From: an uncultured Planctomycetaceae bacterium
GTDB lineage: Bacteria; Planctomycetota; Planctomycetia; Planctomycetales; Planctomycetaceae
Length of the DNA: 64,000 nt
Reading direction: 5' to 3'
Assembly (NCBI GenBank): GCA_943787265.1
Contig: CALSLT010000025.1
Span: 42,882-106,881, forward strand
Part shown: in pieces, positions 52,304-60,782 of the stretch
Numbering within the stretch: position 1 is the stretch's first letter
How the letters are laid out: each line of letters starts with the position of its first letter
The notes under the pieces: model-generated
What the model was told of the DNA's origin: nothing
Database searches by the model: none
What the model saw: only the letters and a program-made list of their open reading frames with translations
Program-made: the position numbers and the translations under genes

Positions 52304-54106
52304 TCAGGCCGCCACGGCCTCGGTCGCGGAGAAGGTGAATTCTCCAGACTGGGCGCTGACGGTGATGACTGCTCCGTCCTCAAATCGGCCGGCCAGAAGC
52401 TCTTTCGCCAGAGCATTCTGGATCCGTTGCTGAATCGCCCGTTTCAGAGGCCGGGCTCCGTACGCGGGCTCGTACCCTTCTTCGGCCAGCAGATCGCGGG
52501 CTTCGTCCGTGACGATCAGTTGGAGATTGTTCTCTTCGACGAGTTTCTGCAGGCCTTGCAGCTGCAGATCGACAATCTGCCGAATTTCCGTCAGGCCGAG
52601 CGGGTGGAAGACGACTGTCTCGTCGACGCGATTCAAAAACTCTGGCAGGAATTCGCGACGCAGAGCTTCCATCGCCGCGTTCCGGATTTCGTCTTCGCTG
52701 GATGACTCGGCCATTTCCATGATCTGATGACTGCCGATGTTCGACGTCATGACGACGATCGTGTTCGAGAAATCGACCGTCCGCCCGTGGCTGTCTGTCA
52801 GCCGCCCGTCATCGAGAAGTTGCAGCAGCACGTTAAAGACGTCTCGATGAGCTTTCTCGATTTCGTCCAGCAGGATGACCGAGTACGGCTGCCGGCGAAC
52901 GGCTTCGGTCAGCTTGCCGCCTTCTTCGTAACCGACGTAACCCGGAGGGGCACCGATCAGTCGCGAGACGGCGTGCTTCTCCATGAACTCGCTCATGTCG
53001 ATGCGAACCATGTTTCGCTCGTCGTCAAACAGGAATCCCGCCAGAGCCTTGCACAGTTCCGTCTTACCGACGCCGGTCGGTCCGAGGAAAATGAACGATC
53101 CAATCGGTCGGTTGCGGTCCTGCAGTCCCGACCGCGAACGCCGCACTGCGTCCGAAACAGCGACGACCGCTTCGTGCTGATTGATCATCCGTTCGTGAAT
53201 TCGGTCTTCCATTGAAAGTAGTTTTTCGCGTTCGCCTTCGAGCATTTTCGAAACCGGCACGCCGGTCCAGGTGCTGACGACTCGGGCGATGTCTTCGGGA
53301 GTGACCTCTTCTTTAAGCAGGCGGTCACCGTCGGGCGTTTCCGTTTCAGCGAGCTTCGACTCAACTTCTTCGAGTTTTGTTTGAGCATCTTTGATTTGCT
53401 GCTCGACTTCGTAAGCTCGCATGAAGTCTTCGTTCGAGTTCGTCTGCCGAGCACGATTAAAGACTCGTTCGTACTCGGTGCGGAGCCCGTCGATTTCTTC
53501 CTTCAACGGTTGCACGCCGGAGAGTGCCTGCTTTTCCGTCTCCCATTGAGCCTTCAGTTGATTCACGCCTTCCTCGCGGTCCGCGATCCTTCGCTGCAAA
53601 TCTTCCAGACGCTGCTGGCTGTCGGCGCTTGTTTCTGTTGCTAAGGCGGCGGCTTCGATCTGCATCCGAGTCAGCTCTCGCGTGGCTTCGTCGACTTCCG
53701 CGGGCATTGAGTCGATTTCCATCCGCAGCCGACTGGCCGCTTCGTCGACCAGATCGATCGCCTTGTCCGGCAGAAAACGATCCGAGATGTACCGGTCCGA
53801 CAAAGTTGCCGCCGAGATGATCGAGTCGTCCGTGATGCGGACTCCGTGGTGAGATTCGTATCGTTCTTTCAGGCCTCGCAGGATCGAGATCGTGTCCTCG
53901 ACATTCGGTTCCTGAACGAGCACCGGCTGAAATCGTCGTTCCAAAGCCGGATCTTTTTCGATGTGCTTGCGGTATTCGTCGAGCGTCGTCGCGCCGACGC
54001 AGTGCAGCTCGCCTCGGGCCAGAGCTGGCTTCAACAGGTTGGACGCGTCCATCGCTCCTTCGCTGGCTCCGGCACCGACGACGGTGTGCAGCTCGTCGAT
54101 GAACAA
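52304..54106 (-). CDS. clpB: ClpB disaggregase, C-terminal part (broken frame)
   Basis: This frame holds ClpB from the Walker B strand of the first AAA+ domain onward: FIDELHTVVGAGASEGAMDA, the GATTLDEYRKHIEKDPALER region, the coiled-coil middle domain at ~170-290, then the second AAA+ domain with Walker A GPTGVGKTEL and RIDMSEFMEKHAVSRLIGAP, VILLDEIEKAH, and the C-terminal small domain. The remaining N-terminal part is in another frame (54226-54936), joined through a third frame of ~130 bp. Removing one base near 54121-54126 and one at 54253-54255 gives a single 876-residue ClpB. The start shown is only the first possible codon of this frame (TTG). Confidence 0.9.
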   Translation of the reverse strand: MFIDELHTVVGAGASEGAMDASNLLKPALARGELHCVGATTLDEYRKHIEKDPALERRFQPVLVQEPNVEDTISILRGLKERYESHHGVRITDDSIISAATLSDRYISDRFLPDKAIDLVDEAASRLRMEIDSMPAEVDEATRELTRMQIEAAALATETSADSQQRLEDLQRRIADREEGVNQLKAQWETEKQALSGVQPLKEEIDGLRTEYERVFNRARQTNSNEDFMRAYEVEQQIKDAQTKLEEVESKLAETETPDGDRLLKEEVTPEDIARVVSTWTGVPVSKMLEGEREKLLSMEDRIHERMINQHEAVVAVSDAVRRSRSGLQDRNRPIGSFIFLGPTGVGKTELCKALAGFLFDDERNMVRIDMSEFMEKHAVSRLIGAPPGYVGYEEGGKLTEAVRRQPYSVILLDEIEKAHRDVFNVLLQLLDDGRLTDSHGRTVDFSNTIVVMTSNIGSHQIMEMAESSSEDEIRNAAMEALRREFLPEFLNRVDETVVFHPLGLTEIRQIVDLQLQGLQKLVEENNLQLIVTDEARDLLAEEGYEPAYGARPLKRAIQQRIQNALAKELLAGRFEDGAVITVSAQSGEFTFSATEAVAA

Positions 54107-54225
54107 GATGACCTGGCCGTTCTGAGTCGGTCACTTCTTTCAGTACGGCTTTGAGTCGATCTTCGAACTCGCCGCGGTATTTGGCACCGGCGATCAACGC
54201 TCCCATGTCGAGAGCGACGACGGTT

Positions 54226-54936
54226 TTATCTTTCAGGTTCTGCGGAACATCGCCCGTTGACGATGCGATGGGCGAGACCTTCGGCGATTGCCGTTTTGCC
54301 GACGCCAGGTTCGCCGATCAGTACAGGGTTATTCTTGCGACGTCTTGAGAGAACCTGGATGACTCGGCGGATTTCGGTGTCGCGACCGATGACCGGGTCG
54401 ATTTTTCCCTGCCGAGCCTGCTCGACCAGATCGATGCCGTACTTTTCGAGAGACTGGTACTTCTCCTCGGGCGACTGATCGTTGATCGTCTGCCCGCCGC
54501 GGATCGTCTTGAGAGCTTCCAGAATGTCGTGCTCGCCGACTCCGTGCAGGTTGAGCAGTTTCTTTGCTTCGGTGTCGACTTTGATCAGGCCGATCAGCAG
54601 ATGTTCGGTCGACAGAAACTGATCCTTCATCAGATCAGCCTGCTTCTGCGCGGCGTCAAAAACCTGCATCACTTCCGAGCCGAGCCCGACCTGAACTCCA
54701 GCTCCGGAAACTTTGGGTAGTCGGTTCAACTCGGTGTCGGTTGCCTGGCTAATTTGATCCGGGCTTGCTCCGATCTTTTGAAACAGCGGACGCACCACGC
54801 CCTGCTGTTCATCAAGCAGTGCCCGCAGCAAGTGCATGGCGAGAAGCTGTTGATGGTTGCGGTCTTCGGTCAGTTGCTGAGCTCGTTGGACGGCTTCCTG
54901 AGCTTTGACCGTCAGTTTGTCGAATCGAATGGACAT
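54226..54936 (-). CDS. clpB: ClpB disaggregase, N-terminal part (broken frame)
   Basis: The true start is the ATG at 54936 (GGGAGAAG upstream), MSIRFDKLTVKAQEAVQRAQ. The Clp N-domain is at 1-145. The D1 AAA+ begins with VEQARQGKIDPVIGRDTEIR and Walker A GEPGVGKTA. The frame is lost at RIVNG: a GGGC instead of GGC adds one base (54253-54255) and the frame then ends RCSAEPER. The middle frame reads DVPQNL and then MGALIAGAKYRGEFEDRLKA (54120-54250), the usual next ClpB sequence. Both breaks fall between Walker A and Walker B of the first ATPase domain. As given, no functional ClpB could be made without correction. Confidence 0.9.
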   Translation of the reverse strand: MSIRFDKLTVKAQEAVQRAQQLTEDRNHQQLLAMHLLRALLDEQQGVVRPLFQKIGASPDQISQATDTELNRLPKVSGAGVQVGLGSEVMQVFDAAQKQADLMKDQFLSTEHLLIGLIKVDTEAKKLLNLHGVGEHDILEALKTIRGGQTINDQSPEEKYQSLEKYGIDLVEQARQGKIDPVIGRDTEIRRVIQVLSRRRKNNPVLIGEPGVGKTAIAEGLAHRIVNGRCSAEPER

Positions 54937-55116
54937 GTTTCTTCTCCCGATGAAGTTGCGGTGCGCGCAACGGTGACGCAGAAGACGAACGATGGAACAA
55001 GCCGCGGCCATCGCGGCTGTTGGAAGAGCAAGTGAATTCAGAATCGGCTCGCGTTGAGCCGTCACAGTGAGGCGGGATTCAGGATCGGTTTTTCAGCTTC
55101 GATCCGAAATCCGGCC

Positions 55117-55160
55117 CCACGGCGGCGGCGTGCCGGAGGGAGTGGCACGCCGCCTCGTGG
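55117..55160 (-). terminator. Strong hairpin downstream of dnaK
   Basis: An 11-bp perfect stem GGCGGCGTGCC/GGCACGCCGCC with outer CCACG/CGTGG pairs and a 9-base loop begins 19 bp after the dnaK stop. No U-run follows on the minus strand, so it may be a pause or RNA-stability element rather than a full terminator. It would lower transcription from dnaK into clpB. Confidence 0.5.
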
Positions 55161-55178
55161 AGTCAGCGATTGTCGTTA

Positions 55179-57080
55179 CTACTTCTTCTCGAATTCGGCG
55201 TCGATGACGTCGTCGTCTCCGCCGCCACCGGCTGCTGCTCCGGCGGTTTCAGGTTCTGGTGCTCCGCCTTCGGCGGCAGCTTGCTCGTAAAGAGCAGCGA
55301 ATGCCTGGGCGGCTTGCTGAAGTTCGTCGATGGCCGATTTGATCTTGTCGGCATCGTCGCCTTCGGCAGCTTCTTTCACCTTAGTAATGGACGCTTCGAT
55401 GGCGGACTTCGATGCGTCGTCCAGCTTGTCGCCGAATTCGGTGATCGATTTTTCTGTCTGGAACGTCAGTGACGAAGCCTGATTCTTGATGTCTGCCAGG
55501 TCGCGACGCTGCTTGTCTTCTTCCGCGTTGGCGTCGGCGTCCTTTCGCATCTTTTCGATTTCTTCGTCGGATAACCCGCTCGACTGCTCAATGCGAACGT
55601 TCTGTTCTTTGCCGGACGCTTTGTCTTTCGCCGAAACGTTCAGGATGCCGTTCACGTCAATGTCGAATGTGACTTCGATCTGCGGCACGCCTCGCGGTGA
55701 CGGTGGGATGCCGTCCAGGTTGAACTGTCCAAGCTGGCGATTGTCGCGAGCCATCGGTCGTTCGCCCTGGAAGACGGTCACGGTGACGGCCGGCTGGTTG
55801 TCGGCAGCGGTCGAGAAGATTTCGCTCTTCGTAGTCGGGATCGTCGTGTTTCGTTCAATCAGGGCTGTCAGGATTCCGCCTTCGGTTTCGATACCGAGCG
55901 ACAGTGGTGTGACGTCCATCAGGACAACGTCGGTGACTTCGCCCGAGATGATGCCGCCCTGAATGGCTGCTCCCACCGCGACGACTTCGTCCGGGTTGAC
56001 GCCTTTGTGAGGTTCGCGGCCGAACAGTTCTTTGACGAATTCCTGAACCTTCGGGATTCGAGTTGAACCGCCAACCAGCACGACTTCGTCGACTTCGCCC
56101 TTGCCGAGCTTCGCGTCTTTCAACGCGCTGACGACGGGGTTTCGGCAACGCTCGACGAGTTTGTCGATCAGGCGTTCGAAGTCCGATCTAGAAATCGACA
56201 TCTGAAGATGCTTCGCGCCGGAAGCGTCGGCCGTGATGAACGGCAGATTGATGTCAGTGTTCTGCTGGCTGGAAAGTTCCTTCTTGGCTTTCTCAGCGGC
56301 TTCTCGAAGTCGCTGCAGAGCCATTGCGTCGCTTCGCAGGTCGATGCTGTTTTCTTTTTCGAACTGGTCAGCGATGTGGTTGATCAGCTCTTCGTCGAAG
56401 TCGTCACCACCCAGATGAGTGTCACCGTTGGTGCTGAGCACTTCGACCAGCTCGTCGCTGACTTCCAGGACGGAGACGTCGAACGTTCCGCCACCGAGGT
56501 CGAAGACAGCGATCTTCTGATCCTGCTTTTTCTCCAGGCCGTAAGCCAGAGCGGCTGCTGTTGGTTCGTTGATGATTCGCGAAACTTCGAGCCCCGCGAT
56601 CTGGCCGGCGTCTTTGGTGGCCTGTCGCTGAGCATCGTTGAAGTAAGCAGGGACAGTAACGACAGCCTTATTCACCTTGTGGCCAAGGTAGCTTTCAGCT
56701 GATTCCTTCAGCTTGCGAAGAACGATTGCCGAGATTTCCGGCGGCGTGTGCTCGTTCTCGTTGACTTTGATTTTGACGTAGTCATCAGCTCCGCCGACCA
56801 CGTTGTAAGGGACAATCTTTTCTTCGGAAGCGACTTCGCTGTGGCGTCGCCCCATGAATCGCTTGGCTGAGTAGATCGTGTTGTGCGGGTTCGTGACCGC
56901 TTGGCGCTTGGCTGGCTCGCCGACGAGCGTTTCGCCTTTATCGGTGAACGCGACGACGCTCGGCGTCAGTCGGTTGCCTTCGAGGTTCGCGATGACCTTG
57001 GCTTCTTTGCCTTCCATTACGGAAACGACAGAGTTGGTTGTGCCCAGGTCGATGCCGATGACTTTTTCGCCTTCAGCCAT
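55179..57080 (-). CDS. dnaK: Molecular chaperone DnaK (Hsp70)
   Basis: The frame opens at 57104, but the ATG at 57080 has AAGGAGAG five bases upstream, giving a 633-residue protein. It begins MAEGEKVIGIDLGTTNSVVS (phosphate-1 loop). The ATPase domain has VTVPAYFNDAQRQATKDAGQ, IINEPTAAALAYGLEK, DLGGGTFDVSVLEV and VLVGGSTRIPKVQEFV; the substrate domain has DVTPLSLGIETEGG and IPPSPRGVPQIEVTFDIDVN. The C-terminus is the usual Gly/Glu-rich lid with the end motif DDDVIDAEFEKK. It is separated from clpB by 242 bp with a hairpin. No CIRCE element (TTAGCACTC-N9-GAGTGCTAA) was found upstream. The dnaJ and grpE genes are not in this window. Confidence 0.97.
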   Translation of the reverse strand: MAEGEKVIGIDLGTTNSVVSVMEGKEAKVIANLEGNRLTPSVVAFTDKGETLVGEPAKRQAVTNPHNTIYSAKRFMGRRHSEVASEEKIVPYNVVGGADDYVKIKVNENEHTPPEISAIVLRKLKESAESYLGHKVNKAVVTVPAYFNDAQRQATKDAGQIAGLEVSRIINEPTAAALAYGLEKKQDQKIAVFDLGGGTFDVSVLEVSDELVEVLSTNGDTHLGGDDFDEELINHIADQFEKENSIDLRSDAMALQRLREAAEKAKKELSSQQNTDINLPFITADASGAKHLQMSISRSDFERLIDKLVERCRNPVVSALKDAKLGKGEVDEVVLVGGSTRIPKVQEFVKELFGREPHKGVNPDEVVAVGAAIQGGIISGEVTDVVLMDVTPLSLGIETEGGILTALIERNTTIPTTKSEIFSTAADNQPAVTVTVFQGERPMARDNRQLGQFNLDGIPPSPRGVPQIEVTFDIDVNGILNVSAKDKASGKEQNVRIEQSSGLSDEEIEKMRKDADANAEEDKQRRDLADIKNQASSLTFQTEKSITEFGDKLDDASKSAIEASITKVKEAAEGDDADKIKSAIDELQQAAQAFAALYEQAAAEGGAPEPETAGAAAGGGGDDDVIDAEFEKK

Positions 57081-57570
57081 GATGTCTCTCCTTTGAGTTC
57101 TCAATTTATCTGTGGAGGCTTGTCGTTAATTGACGCAGCCATCCGATTTTTGCCGCACATCAGCAGCGGATTTCCGCCAGCGACCCGATGTCGCGAGGCC
57201 CGTGCGGGCGAGTTTCGTCAGTTGATCCGTAGGAAAGCAAAGGTCGTGCCAATGCTTCTTCTGCGACGCTGCAAGTGCTGTATCTGTATATCTATTAGTT
57301 AGTTACGAAGAGAATCTGTCTGTGAGTCACTCAGTCGGAGAATGCCATTTTGGCAAGTTTTCGGTGCTTCACGTCCGCTCGGAGCGGTCGGCCAATTTGG
57401 CAGAGGCGGCCCGGTGGCGATGAGAAAGACGCTTTGCCGGCTCGCAGAACGGGAGAATAGCCGGCTGGCTGAGAATGAACATCTGACTTCGTTGAATCGG
57501 GAACGGGTAAGTCGTACTGTGAGCCTCGTTCCGAACTGGCTCTTTCGTCCGCCTGGAGAGAAGGCTGTCC
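57081..57570. other. Divergent intergenic region between dnaK and dcd
   Basis: The 490 bp hold no gene I accept. An open frame at 57342-57611 runs into dcd in a different frame and lacks protein-like composition. An AT-rich patch around 57278-57306 (TGTATATCTATTAG) could include a -10 element for dnaK. Heat-shock sigma consensus and CIRCE were looked for without success. Confidence 0.35.
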
Positions 57571-58140
57571 ATGATCCTCACCGGTCACGAGATCAAGCAG
57601 CAGCTCAATAAGAATATCGTCATTGAGCCGTTCGACGAAAAACAGCTCAACTCGAACGGGTACGACCTGCGCCTGCACGACGAGTTGCTTGTCTACGAGG
57701 AAATCGTGCTCGACATGCAGCGTCCGAATCGGCTGCGGCGGTACACGATTCCGGAAGAAGGGTTCGTCCTTAATCCGAACCAGCTTTACCTCGGCCGAAC
57801 TCTGGAACGCACCGAGACGCACAACCTCGTTCCAATGATCGAGGGGCGGTCGTCGGTCAGTCGGTTGGGGCTCTTTGTGAACTGCACGGCCGGCTTCGGC
57901 GACATCGGTTTCAGCGGTTACTGGACGCTGGAGATCTTTGCGGTCCAGCCGGTGCGAATTTACCCGGGCATCCCGATCTGCCAGATGTTCTACCACACGG
58001 TCGAAGGCGACATCACCGAGTACACCAGCCGGAAGTACCAGAACAACGACGACATCCAGCCGAGTCTTCTCTACACGGAATTCGAAGAAGAGAAGAAGGA
58101 TCCTCAGATGCGATTGTCGTTCGGGCAGGAGCGGTCCTGA
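57571..58140 (+). CDS. dcd: dCTP deaminase
   Basis: The enzyme deaminates dCTP to dUTP (or, in bifunctional forms, on to dUMP) for thymidylate supply. The product is 189 residues, the normal length, with GGAGAGAAGG upstream. Motifs: MILTGHEIKQQL, NSNGYDLRLHDELLVY, LGRTLERTETHNLVPMIEGR, GRSSVSRLGLFVNCTAGFGD and GFSGYWTLEIFAVQPVRIYPG. The conserved RSS and the active-site Glu in the last motif are present. The tail (residues ~150-189) is acidic and slightly longer than in E. coli. Whether it is monofunctional or bifunctional cannot be told here. Confidence 0.93.
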   Translation: MILTGHEIKQQLNKNIVIEPFDEKQLNSNGYDLRLHDELLVYEEIVLDMQRPNRLRRYTIPEEGFVLNPNQLYLGRTLERTETHNLVPMIEGRSSVSRLGLFVNCTAGFGDIGFSGYWTLEIFAVQPVRIYPGIPICQMFYHTVEGDITEYTSRKYQNNDDIQPSLLYTEFEEEKKDPQMRLSFGQERS

Positions 58141-58178
58141 GTCTCAAAGTCCGCTGAGCAAGGTTCGCCTTGCCCCGG

Positions 58179-59381
58179 CTAGCCTGCCGATGCTTCGAGG
58201 TGGGCTTCCACGCTGCCGAGCACGCTGTCCAGTTCAGCAAGTTCCTCATCGATCAGTGTGTCATCTTCTCCGAAATCGAAGGATGTATCGCCGTCCGTGA
58301 GCGAGTCGGAAGTTGCGTCTGGACAGTTCATCGCGATCTGTGCGAATTCCGATTCGACTTCCAGAAAGACTTCGACCAACCGAGGATCGAAGTGTTTTCC
58401 GGATTCGGATCGAATGATCTCGACGCAGCGTTCGTGAGCGTACGCGTCTTTGTAGACTCGCCGAGCCGACAACGCATCGTAGACATCAGCAATCGCCACA
58501 ATCCTTGCCGACAGAGGAATCGCCTCTCCGGCAAGCTTTGATGGATACCCGGAACCGTCCCAACGTTCGTGATGAAAGACGGCGATTTCGTGGGCGAGTG
58601 TCAGGAAGTTCGAATCGCCCAGGCACTGCTGAATCTGCAGCAGGCATTCGCCACTGATCCGAGTGTGTGCCTGCATGCGTCGCCGTTCGTCGTCGGTCAG
58701 CCGGCCGGGTTTTTGCAGGATTGAATCTTCGATACCTACCTTGCCGATGTCGTGAAGCGCGGCGCTCGGTCGGATCTTCTGGATTAGCTCTGCCGAAATC
58801 TGACCTCTGAATTCCGGCCGTTGTGACGCAGTCTTCGCGAGCATTTCAGCGAACATCCCGACTCGGTCGAGATGTCCCTGCGTGTCGCCGTCTCGTGATT
58901 CCGCCAGTCGCGAAAGTCCAAGGATGACGGCATTGCGAGTTCGAGCCAGTGCTTGCCGATGGTGATCGACGCAGGCTTCGGAATGGTCCTGTTGGTCTCG
59001 GCAGTGCCGATAGATTTTGCTGAAGACAAGGTAGCCAATCGCGCCCTGCACGGAAGCGATCCAGATGAAGGCGCTAACAACCGGCGAGGACAAACCGCCG
59101 AGTGTCGCTGCCGAGACTTGAGAGGCGTCGGCAGCGTTCTGCATCGTCTGGTGAATCGCCAGCCCGACTGCCAGGCACGCAGCCTGAAGCACGGCGAGCA
59201 GCGAAAGGTGCTTCATCCACCATGCACGTCGCAGAGGGTGATTCAATCTGGACGGCTTGTTTGGTGCCGCAACGTCGGAAGCCTCGGCTTCGGCCTGACT
59301 CAAACAGACAATCGATCCGGTGTCAGCGCTGGAAAACGCTGACCAGAGCGACGTGTCTGGAGTGCCAGTTCGATCGGCCAC
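58179..59381 (-). CDS. HD-GYP domain protein (cyclic-di-GMP phosphodiesterase-type)
   Basis: The product is 400 residues. Two hydrophobic segments cover about 56-75 (HLSLLAVLQAACLAVGLAIH) and 95-118 (GGLSSPVVSAFIWIASVQGA). An HD-GYP domain fills ~150-365: GLSRLAESRDGDTQGHLDRV, the metal-binding ALHDIGKVGI (~208-217), and the signature HHERWDGSGYPSKLAGE (~262-278) followed by ARIVAIADVYDAL. All key His, Asp and GYP residues are present. It likely degrades c-di-GMP and would connect with motility or surface attachment; the FliM/FliN-like gene lies 3.5 kb away. It has no receiver or PAS sensor. Confidence 0.9.
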   Translation of the reverse strand: MADRTGTPDTSLWSAFSSADTGSIVCLSQAEAEASDVAAPNKPSRLNHPLRRAWWMKHLSLLAVLQAACLAVGLAIHQTMQNAADASQVSAATLGGLSSPVVSAFIWIASVQGAIGYLVFSKIYRHCRDQQDHSEACVDHHRQALARTRNAVILGLSRLAESRDGDTQGHLDRVGMFAEMLAKTASQRPEFRGQISAELIQKIRPSAALHDIGKVGIEDSILQKPGRLTDDERRRMQAHTRISGECLLQIQQCLGDSNFLTLAHEIAVFHHERWDGSGYPSKLAGEAIPLSARIVAIADVYDALSARRVYKDAYAHERCVEIIRSESGKHFDPRLVEVFLEVESEFAQIAMNCPDATSDSLTDGDTSFDFGEDDTLIDEELAELDSVLGSVEAHLEASAG

Positions 59382-59723
59382 AACTGCTGCCTTGTTGAAA
59401 CGAAATTACGAAACTCACGCCCGCTTACAGGAACGGTAGTTTCCCGTCACGATTGGTTGGCGCGGGATAACGAAGGCTTGGAGTCGCCAAGCATCGCTCC
59501 TGAATACTTAGGTCGCGTACGGCGTGCGGTCAAAAAACTGTCGGCGTGCGGCTTATGGATTTACCTCCAGAATCGATGGGTCGTTCCGGTTATTTCGGTC
59601 AATCGGGTGGCAATTTGACCCGCTGAAGCGCGAGCACCTACGATCCCCGCCCACAGGAGCATCGTCCGGTGTCGAGTTCGCGATTCGGCACGAGTTACGC
59701 GATTGATGACGGCAGGAGCCACC
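59382..59723. other. Intergenic region without a gene
   Basis: The 342 bp separate the divergent HD-GYP and nucleoside-hydrolase genes. A direct repeat GGCGTGCGG occurs at about 59521 and 59545. No ribosome site-bearing short frame and no tRNA fold were found. Confidence 0.35.
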
Positions 59724-60683
59724 ATGCCTCGAAAACTGATCATTGACGCCGATCCGGGCATCGGCGATGCGCTGGCCATCGCGCTGGCGGCTCTCGACCC
59801 GAACATCGATCTGATCGGAGTCACCGCTTCTTCGGGCTGCGTGTCTGGCATGGTCGCGACTCAGAACATCCTTACCGTCATGGAGTCGGTTGACCCGGAC
59901 AAGCATCCGCGTCTGGGAGCGTCAACGGCGTCACGACCGATTTTCCGACAAGGGGGCGTCGATCCACCAGGATTCCTCGACCCACTCCGGCTTAATGGAA
60001 ACTACGGCCTGGGAACGGCTGAAATCGCTCTCGCACAACTCCATAATCAGCGAGAGTCGGCGAAGTTGATGATCGACCTCGTCAAGAACAATCCACACGA
60101 AGTCACACTGCTGACGCTGGGGCCGTTGACGAATGTGGCCATTGCGTGCGAGCTTGCTCCCGACTTTCTGGACTCGCTGCAAAGGCTCGTTTGTCTGGGA
60201 GGTTCGGTGGGAGTTGGCGGTGACGTCACTGCGGCTGCCGAGTTCAATATCTTCGCCGATCCGATTTCCGCTCAAACTGTTCTTCAGTCGGCCGCGACAC
60301 GAACGCTGGTCCCGCTGGACGTTAGTAGCAAAACAGTCCTTTCGTACGATCAGTTTGACCGACTGAAACAGAACCGCCAGTACGCGTTTCGATGGTTCTT
60401 CGACGAACTGATCCCGTTCGCGCTGAGAGTGCATCACGAAGACCTCGGCCTTGAAGGCCTGCCGCTTCGCGAAGTGACCGCACTGGCGTCGATCGCCGAG
60501 CCTCGTCATTTCACGTCGCAAACCATGTCGCTCGCGATCGAGTTGCAAGGTGCACTGACTCGTGGAGCGACCGTGTTCGATCAACGAGGGATCGAACGCT
60601 GGCAGAACAACATCGACGTGATCGATTCAGTCGATACTCATGGCGTCCTCGACTACCTTGGGCAGATCGTGAGAAATGGTTAG
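59724..60683 (+). CDS. Inosine/uridine-preferring nucleoside hydrolase
   Basis: These hydrolases cleave ribonucleosides to base and ribose. The ATG at 59724 is chosen because AGGAG lies 5 bases before it; the open frame begins at 59703. The product is 319 residues. The calcium and active-site motif at the N-terminus is IIDADPGIGDALAIALA, where the common DPGxDD has Gly for the first Asp of the pair; DPGIGD variants are known in this family. Further motifs are VTLLTLGPLTNVAIA (residues around the TLGPLTN signature) and LVCLGGSVGVGGDVTAAAEF, FNIFADPISAQTVL and a later His in VHHEDLGLEGLPL. Substrate preference is unclear. Confidence 0.9.
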   Translation: MPRKLIIDADPGIGDALAIALAALDPNIDLIGVTASSGCVSGMVATQNILTVMESVDPDKHPRLGASTASRPIFRQGGVDPPGFLDPLRLNGNYGLGTAEIALAQLHNQRESAKLMIDLVKNNPHEVTLLTLGPLTNVAIACELAPDFLDSLQRLVCLGGSVGVGGDVTAAAEFNIFADPISAQTVLQSAATRTLVPLDVSSKTVLSYDQFDRLKQNRQYAFRWFFDELIPFALRVHHEDLGLEGLPLREVTALASIAEPRHFTSQTMSLAIELQGALTRGATVFDQRGIERWQNNIDVIDSVDTHGVLDYLGQIVRNG

Positions 60684-60694
60684 CGTGACTTCCG

Positions 60695-60752
60695 GGTAGG
60701 GTGCTTCTTGACGCACCATCAGACTGAACGGTGCGTCAAGACGCACCCTACC
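60695..60752. repeat. 23-bp near-perfect inverted repeat (GGTAGGGTGCGTCTTGACGCACC family)
   Basis: The arms are 60695-60717 and 60730-60752, matching except for one base, with a 12-base loop. The arm contains a further small palindrome (GTGCGTC/GACGCAC), so it can fold two ways. It lies between the nucleoside hydrolase (12 bp after its stop) and the thrC start, both plus strand. No T-run follows. From memory GGTAGGGTGCGTCTTGACGCACC-type elements recur in bacterial genomes including Planctomycetota. Confidence 0.8.
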
Positions 60753-60782
60753 TCAACTTTGATTTCAGAACAGAAAACGACC

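Noticed and set aside
57105..57330. CIRCE or heat-shock sigma site upstream of dnaK
   Set aside because: No TTAGCACTC-N9-GAGTGCTAA or CTTGAA/CCCCAT-type pair is present.
57331..57996. 221-residue minus-strand open frame across the dcd gene
   Set aside because: It is antisense to dcd, which is clearly real; the part outside dcd is not protein-like.
59524..59706. 60-residue plus-strand frame upstream of the nucleoside hydrolase
   Set aside because: No ribosome site and no resemblance to a known small protein.
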